DNA of 52,243 bases from assembly GCA_016185625.1 (NCBI GenBank), contig JACPND010000009.1, positions 1 through 52,243 of the forward strand, in the 5' to 3' direction. Shown piece by piece: positions 48,134-52,243 of this stretch. The DNA is from Candidatus Woesearchaeota archaeon (GTDB lineage: Archaea; Nanobdellota; Nanobdellia; Woesearchaeales; GW2011-AR9). The notes under the pieces are model-generated. The model was not told the origin of the DNA. It did no database searches and was given only the letters and a program-made list of their open reading frames with translations. The translations under genes and the position numbers were made by a program. Position 1 is the stretch's first letter. Each line of letters starts with the position of its first letter.

Positions 48134-48940
48134 TCAGACCAACTCTGCATACTCCGGCACAAGGTCGGCGGTGAATTTCTCCATCCCTTTATACGTCAGG
48201 GGATGCTTCAGCAGATCTTGTATAACCTCCAACGGCATCGTCGCCATGTGCGCACCGACTAAGGCCGCTTCACGCACCTGCCGGGTATTCCGTAATGATG
48301 CGGCTAACACTTCCGTGTTCAGATTGTACTGCCTCAACACCTGCACGCACTGCCGTACTAAATCAATCCCCGACACAACACCATTATCATTCCATACTTT
48401 ACCCTGGTCAATCCACCCCGTAGCCGGGAAGTAGTCTGATTTCTCAAATTTCAAGCCCTGCTGCATTCGCAGATAATCGTCAATTCTTCCGGCAAAAGGA
48501 CTGACGATTTTTGCTCCCGCCTTGGCTGCCAGTAAAGCTTGTTCAGGAGTAAAAATCAGCGTGCAGTTGATGGGTATTTTTCTCTGGGTCAGCTCCCGTA
48601 TCGCAGCCAGACCATCAAAATGAGTTGTATCTGCATCTTTAAACGCCGGGTTGATCGGAATCTTGATATAGACATTTTTTGCTACCGGGTTGAAGAGCTG
48701 GTACAATTTCGTCCCTTCTTCAATCATGCTCCGGGCAGTGTAGGCGGTCACTTCCAGGCTAACCGGCGTTCCCTTGGCCACCAAAAGAATTTTCCGAAGA
48801 TATTGTTTTAGATCTTTCTCTCGTCGTTTTTCCAGCGCTTTCTTCAGAAGCGAGGGATTGGTGGTGATGCCGTCAACAATAACCTGGGAATACGCGTGTT
48901 CAATCTCCGTCAAGTCGGCGCTGTCAATAAAGATTTTCAT
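48134..48940 (-). CDS. Transaldolase / fructose-6-phosphate aldolase-like protein
   Basis: A 268-residue class I aldolase of the transaldolase family. MKIFIDSADLTEIEHA, DGITTNPSLL and VYIKIPINPAF, whose Lys forms the Schiff base, are diagnostic, together with CTLIFTPEQALLAAKAGA and SPFAGRIDDY. It transfers dihydroxyacetone units in sugar-phosphate metabolism. It is slightly longer than typical 215-residue TalC members because of an inserted stretch near residues 160-185. It starts 4 bases after the glutaredoxin stop, so it is co-transcribed. Confidence 0.9.
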   Translation of the reverse strand: MKIFIDSADLTEIEHAYSQVIVDGITTNPSLLKKALEKRREKDLKQYLRKILLVAKGTPVSLEVTAYTARSMIEEGTKLYQLFNPVAKNVYIKIPINPAFKDADTTHFDGLAAIRELTQRKIPINCTLIFTPEQALLAAKAGAKIVSPFAGRIDDYLRMQQGLKFEKSDYFPATGWIDQGKVWNDNGVVSGIDLVRQCVQVLRQYNLNTEVLAASLRNTRQVREAALVGAHMATMPLEVIQDLLKHPLTYKGMEKFTADLVPEYAELV

Positions 48941-48944
48941 GCCT

Positions 48945-49184
48945 TTATCTTTTTGGTTTTTTTACCGCTCTCAGTATCTCATCCGTATCAAAACCGACCA
49001 CGATCTTTCCATCAATGTCTAAGACGGGAACACCCATCTGCCCTGATTTCTTGATCATCTCACGACGGGCTTTCTCATCGTCCACCACGTTCAACTCTTT
49101 GTAGGGGATTTTCTTCGATTTCAAAAATTCTTTGGTTTTCTTGCACCACGGACAGGTCGGCGTGGTATATATTTTAACAGCCAT
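48945..49184 (-). CDS. Glutaredoxin
   Basis: A 79-residue glutaredoxin of the NrdH/archaeal type. The active site is PTCPWCKKTKEFL (CPWC), followed by cis-Pro MGVPVLDIDG and GFDTDEIL. It reduces disulfides in the cytoplasm. A strong ribosome binding site GAGGTGAT sits at the same distance from the ATG as for the 8266 gene. It lies between the surface protein gene and transaldolase with 4-base gaps. Confidence 0.92.
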   Translation of the reverse strand: MAVKIYTTPTCPWCKKTKEFLKSKKIPYKELNVVDDEKARREMIKKSGQMGVPVLDIDGKIVVGFDTDEILRAVKKPKR

Positions 49185-49188
49185 AGTA

Positions 49189-51411
49189 TCACCTCATTTT
49201 AAGGATAGTCGGTCGTGATTTATAATTATTTCGTCTTCGACCGAACCAATAGACGGCGATACAGAAAACTCCCAGGAGTGCTGTGATTCCCACTAACGCT
49301 ATCATCTTGGCACTCGCCGCTTTCTTTTCCAGTGTTATGGCAAGCGGCAAAGACTCCGAAAAGACCACCTCGCCTTGCACCAAGCCCTGAACCAGCACTT
49401 CTCCACGGACTGCTCCTTTGGGTTTGGTGGTCAGAAAACCAGTGAGCGTGTCTTTTGATTGTTTTCGGATGAGCCTGAATGTCGTTCTATTACCGGTGAA
49501 TTCCAGTGTTTCAGGAATGGTAATAATAGCTGCTAATGGAGGACTCAACTGCAACGCCAGCCGTTCTGCTTGACAATTGCCAGTACTGATGACCTCGCTT
49601 TCAAAAGTATCATTGTCAGAGATTGTAATCTCCTCCGGAAGCGCCATTTCCAAGGCATAATCGCACTCTTTCTGCGCCGTTGTACTGCTCTCCTGAACCG
49701 TCTTTTCCCCTTTAAGTGCTATGGCTTGTTTTGTTCCGGAAGCGAGGGGGTGTTCTGATGCGGCTGTTTCCGCTATTGTAATATCAGAAAGATCTCTCGA
49801 TGATCCACCCCTGCCACCTCCTCCATCGCCAGAGCCGCCGCCACTTACACTATCACTGCTGGGAGTATTTGTCGATGGGGCTGGCTGTACTGCCGTTCCA
49901 AACAGCCCGAACCAGCTGAGATGCGGAGCTATTGCCGTCGCTTCATTGTCGCTTTCATTGAGAGTGGTATTCAGCGGCTCCCACCCGTCCCCATAGACAT
50001 AAATCTGAAGCGTCTGTTCATCCACGCCGCTGCTTTCATTATACTGCAACGTAATCTGCACGCTTGAAAAATTGCTGGAGCTGTTTATTTCCAGAAAGCG
50101 GCGTACCGGGAGTCCCGGAAAGGGCGTGAGAGTACTCACTGCAGTCTCAATCAGGGTTAGTGTTCCATTTGCGAGCGGAGATCTCCCCTGAATCAGGCTG
50201 CGGGTTTTTGTTATTAGAGAGAGTGAAGAATTGTCTGTTGAAAAGGAAACCTGCAGCGAGTCGGTGCAATTATAGAGGTCGCAGTAATTGCAGCTGTAGG
50301 TTACTGCTTCTTGTGCATCACTGGCTAGTCCTGTCTGCGTAAAACAACCGTTGGCATCTTCAAATCTTCCCATAAAAGTATTGCCGGGAGTGCAGCTTCC
50401 GTTGGCGGCGCTCCAGTTCGGCGTGCAGTAATCACAGCTCTCAACTGTCCCATTATCTACCGGCAACGTATCCGCTGTGCCGCAACTATTGTTATCAACA
50501 TAATACTTCACTTTTGAATCATTCGTTGCGCAGTCTCCGTATGTTTTCACCCAGTTTTCAACACAAGCCAGAGCATACTGGACTTTCATCCATTCTATGA
50601 CCGGAGTAGAGCTCCCGTCTGATGTGAGCACCGCTTTTATTTTCAGCTTGGAACTGTGTGGATTAAAATCCGCGGCCAGAGGATTCCAGGTACTACCACT
50701 ATCAACGGAATATTGATATTGCACACTGCCGCTGTTCTGAGCCGTAAAATCGTGCCAGGCTGCTACCCGATCTAAGATAAAATCATTCGTTTCTAATGTT
50801 CCTGAGGAAGGATAGATAATTCTTTCTGTCTGCTGAGGATGATATCCCACAATCATGTCCAGTTTTGCTGTGTCGTCTGTCGTCAAGTACACGACCGTTG
50901 TTGTCTGTGCCAGCGTGATATTTATCCATGAATCGGCACTCACTGGATTTAGCGAACCATAACTGCTGCACCCTGACGCGTCCTGGCAGATGGCCAGGGT
51001 TCCTATACCCCCATTAAGGACATAGAAAGAGAGCACATCTCCGGCTACGAGCTGCTGTACGAAAGAAATCTGGAGCACTTCCTCTTTTTTCAATACCACA
51101 AGTCCTTGGCTGACGCTATCCAACCTGTCAAATACGTTCTGATCGTTATTTTTCTTGGAGAGCGTTGCGGCTGAGAGGGGAATCGCAGTCACATTGATTT
51201 GGGGCGAGATTGTTGGCTTTAGAGAGGCAGTTCCATTCAAGATTATGGCTGTATCATATGTATATTCAAGTGATGTAAAATCCCATATTTTTTCCTCATC
51301 CGGCAAAGAAGTGACTGCTCCCGTTATGCCGAGTTGATAAGGCACTGTCAGCCATAAAAGGAGTAGAACCAGACTTATACACCATACCGCAAACACCGAC
51401 CTCTCTTTCAT
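49189..51411 (-). CDS. Large cell-surface protein with N- and C-terminal membrane segments
   Basis: A 740-residue protein. The N-terminus VFAVWCISLVLLLLWLTVPY is a signal or anchor. The C-terminus MIALVGITALLGVFCIAVYW followed by FGRRRN is a stop-transfer helix. Between are beta-rich modules, a Cys-rich section at residues about 280-390 (SCDYCTPNW, CNYCDLYNC), many N-glycosylation sequons (NGT, NCT, NSS) and a Gly/Ser-rich stretch (GGGSGDGGGGRGGSSR) near 525. It is likely a glycosylated surface or adhesion protein. TATA-like TTTATATAG lies about 25 bases upstream. Confidence 0.8.
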   Translation of the reverse strand: MKERSVFAVWCISLVLLLLWLTVPYQLGITGAVTSLPDEEKIWDFTSLEYTYDTAIILNGTASLKPTISPQINVTAIPLSAATLSKKNNDQNVFDRLDSVSQGLVVLKKEEVLQISFVQQLVAGDVLSFYVLNGGIGTLAICQDASGCSSYGSLNPVSADSWINITLAQTTTVVYLTTDDTAKLDMIVGYHPQQTERIIYPSSGTLETNDFILDRVAAWHDFTAQNSGSVQYQYSVDSGSTWNPLAADFNPHSSKLKIKAVLTSDGSSTPVIEWMKVQYALACVENWVKTYGDCATNDSKVKYYVDNNSCGTADTLPVDNGTVESCDYCTPNWSAANGSCTPGNTFMGRFEDANGCFTQTGLASDAQEAVTYSCNYCDLYNCTDSLQVSFSTDNSSLSLITKTRSLIQGRSPLANGTLTLIETAVSTLTPFPGLPVRRFLEINSSSNFSSVQITLQYNESSGVDEQTLQIYVYGDGWEPLNTTLNESDNEATAIAPHLSWFGLFGTAVQPAPSTNTPSSDSVSGGGSGDGGGGRGGSSRDLSDITIAETAASEHPLASGTKQAIALKGEKTVQESSTTAQKECDYALEMALPEEITISDNDTFESEVISTGNCQAERLALQLSPPLAAIITIPETLEFTGNRTTFRLIRKQSKDTLTGFLTTKPKGAVRGEVLVQGLVQGEVVFSESLPLAITLEKKAASAKMIALVGITALLGVFCIAVYWFGRRRNNYKSRPTILKMR

Positions 51412-51489
51412 GATGTCAGAAAGCGGAATAGACTATATAAACTTTGTTTGGACAGAGCGAATATCTTTTATATTCGAAATCTTTTCCTC

Positions 51490-51618
51490 ATGTTATGTTC
51501 CACGATCGTGCTGCTGCAGGAAGGCGTCTTGCGGAAAAAACATCGGGCAACGATGAGGCTGATTATTGGCCTGTTTTTGATTGCGCTGGGATTTTATATG
51601 ATTTACAGTATCCGATAA
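51490..51618 (+). CDS. Small membrane protein, 42 residues
   Basis: The reading frame ATG 51490 to TAA 51618 encodes a basic N-terminus (LRKKHRATMR) and one helix LIIGLFLIALGFYMIY. A TATA-like CTTTTATAT lies about 25 bases upstream, matching leaderless expression. It is divergent from the surface-protein gene. Too short to assign. Confidence 0.5.
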   Translation: MLCSTIVLLQEGVLRKKHRATMRLIIGLFLIALGFYMIYSIR

Positions 51619-51630
51619 GATGAAAATTTG

Positions 51631-51639
51631 AGGAGGTGA
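51631..51639 (+). promoter_or_regulatory. Strong ribosome binding site for the 25-residue microprotein
   Basis: AGGAGGTGA, complementary to the 16S rRNA 3' end, with 4 bases between it and the ATG at 51644. It is the best match in the window and argues that the tiny frame is translated. Confidence 0.7.
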
Positions 51640-51643
51640 AACC

Positions 51644-51721
51644 ATGGCGAAGAAAAAAGGAAAGAAAATGAAAGCAGGAACGAAGGTTAAAAAAGGGAAG
51701 AAGGTGTGTGAGTTTTGTTAA
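51644..51721 (+). CDS. 25-residue Lys-rich microprotein with CxxC
   Basis: Starts MAKKKGKKMKAGTKVKKGKK and ends VCEFC. About half the residues are Lys, and the last four form CEFC. The canonical ribosome binding site directly upstream supports translation. The basic body could bind rRNA or DNA, and two such CxxC ends could share a metal ion. No known family recognised. Confidence 0.6.
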   Translation: MAKKKGKKMKAGTKVKKGKKVCEFC

Positions 51722-51763
51722 CACAGTAAGCGCGTATCGCACACGTGGTAAATTATTTGTAGA

Positions 51764-51842
51764 ATAGCTAAACCTCTATTTCTTTCCAAACCCTTTCCAG
51801 AGGGTTGAAATATTCCTGGGTAAATTTCACGACTTCTTCCAC
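51764..51842 (-). pseudogene. Possible remnant of a DDE-type or similar gene
   Basis: The minus strand reads FGSVEEVVKFTQEYFNPLER then VWKEIEV and a stop. The NPLERVWKEI segment recalls the end of IS630-like DDE transposases (NPIExxW). There is no start codon and only about 27 codons, so this is at best a fragment. Confidence 0.25.
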
Positions 51843-51892
51843 AGAGCCAAACTAAACATAACCCTTGTTAATCTCCTCTCTTTAATAAAGAC

Positions 51893-52003
51893 ATGGCAAA
51901 AAAAGAGAATAGAGATTGGGTATTTTGGCTGGCAATCGTGTTAAGTGTCATTGGAGTAGTAGCCATTGTGGTGATGGCGTTACGAGTGTTAGGAGCAATA
52001 TGA
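51893..52003 (+). CDS. Small membrane protein, 36 residues
   Basis: Starts MAKKENRDW and continues with a helix VFWLAIVLSVIGVVAIVVMA. Short single-span proteins with this Lys-then-helix layout occur repeatedly in the window. No clear ribosome binding site. Tentative. Confidence 0.45.
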   Translation: MAKKENRDWVFWLAIVLSVIGVVAIVVMALRVLGAI

Positions 52004-52199
52004 GCAGAACCGTCCGCGCCGTGATTCTCTTAGATTTTACTTATATAAAGGAATGTCTTTATTGGATTTATGGTATAATTATATTATGTCTTTCTTAACA
52101 TTATCAAACTTATCTTGAATCTGCAACTGATTCAGAATACCGTCATTTAAACAGAACCTTTATTAATCCCTAAACCAACCTTCACCAAAAAGAGGTCCC

Positions 52200-52243
52200 A
52201 TGGTAGAGATTAAGCCGGTTAAAAAAATCAGCGACATCAAGAA
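52200..52243 (+). CDS. 5' end of a gene cut by the window edge
   Basis: ATG at 52200 followed by VEIKPVKKISDIK and the end of the window. An AGAGGT ribosome binding site lies just upstream. Too short to identify. Confidence 0.55.
   Translation, partial: MVEIKPVKKISDIK

Noticed and set aside
51916-52098. 60-codon plus-strand frame near the window end
   Set aside because: It overlaps the better supported 36-residue membrane protein in another frame and shows no motif or ribosome binding site.

Overview
The window reads as a fragment of an archaeal genome, most likely a DPANN lineage of the Woesearchaeota/Pacearchaeota type. Archaeal markers are Sec61-beta, nascent-polypeptide-associated complex (NAC), a Gins51-type GINS subunit, an archaeal-style topoisomerase I with three zinc ribbons, an Lhr-type helicase, RtcB and an Sfm1-like SPOUT methyltransferase. 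Many genes have a TATA box 25-31 bases before the start codon and no room for a leader. Genes inside operons, and a few others, instead use GAGGTGA-type ribosome binding sites. The lineage is inferred from gene content only; no rRNA or tRNA gene was found.

Layout. 1-4.4 kb: the tail of a MopE/TolB-like secreted protein, a lipoprotein and a GT2 glycosyltransferase. 4.4-14.7 kb: housekeeping genes (topA, an rRNA/tRNA uracil methyltransferase-like protein, an exonuclease-like protein, rtcB, an MFS permease, a GINS subunit) mixed with small lipoproteins. 14.9-19.1 kb: a methyltransferase, two exported HExxH proteins and a radical SAM-TRAM protein. 19.1-22.3 kb: an accessory patch with two HEPN/MNT toxin-antitoxin-like pairs, gene remnants, palindromic operators and mobile hairpin elements. 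22.4-32.2 kb: a thioredoxin-like exported protein, Lhr, a PIG-L deacetylase plus GT4 pair, and a bacterial-type PolX. 32.3-34.6 kb: a complete bacterial-type sigma-70 with a small partner gene, next to proline dehydrogenase. 35.0-36.6 kb: Sec61-beta, NAC and Sfm1-like genes. 36.9-43.2 kb: an extracytoplasmic thiol-redox operon (TlpA lipoprotein, CcdA, DUF3179, a circularly permuted CcdA, DipZ-like thioredoxin, DUF362) into which a Fic module has been inserted between 28-base direct repeats. 43.2-52.2 kb: an anchored lipase-like hydrolase, CorA, glutamate dehydrogenase, transaldolase, glutaredoxin, a large cell-surface protein and several microproteins.

The most unusual feature is what fills the intergenic gaps: about fourteen long inverted-repeat or double-hairpin elements of 60-170 bases. 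Two recognisable families (A and B) share TATAG...CTATA ends and a tandem two-hairpin design, and one A copy has truncated a gene whose earlier reading frame can be rebuilt. Other gaps hold larger multi-stem structures that look like structured RNAs (45601-45762, 30362-30523, 10378-10546, 1863-1967).

Functional links: the redox operon would carry electrons across the membrane through CcdA proteins to outward-facing thioredoxin-like proteins. Proline dehydrogenase and glutamate dehydrogenase could be the two ends of proline catabolism. GT4 plus PIG-L could make a deacetylated GlcNAc conjugate.
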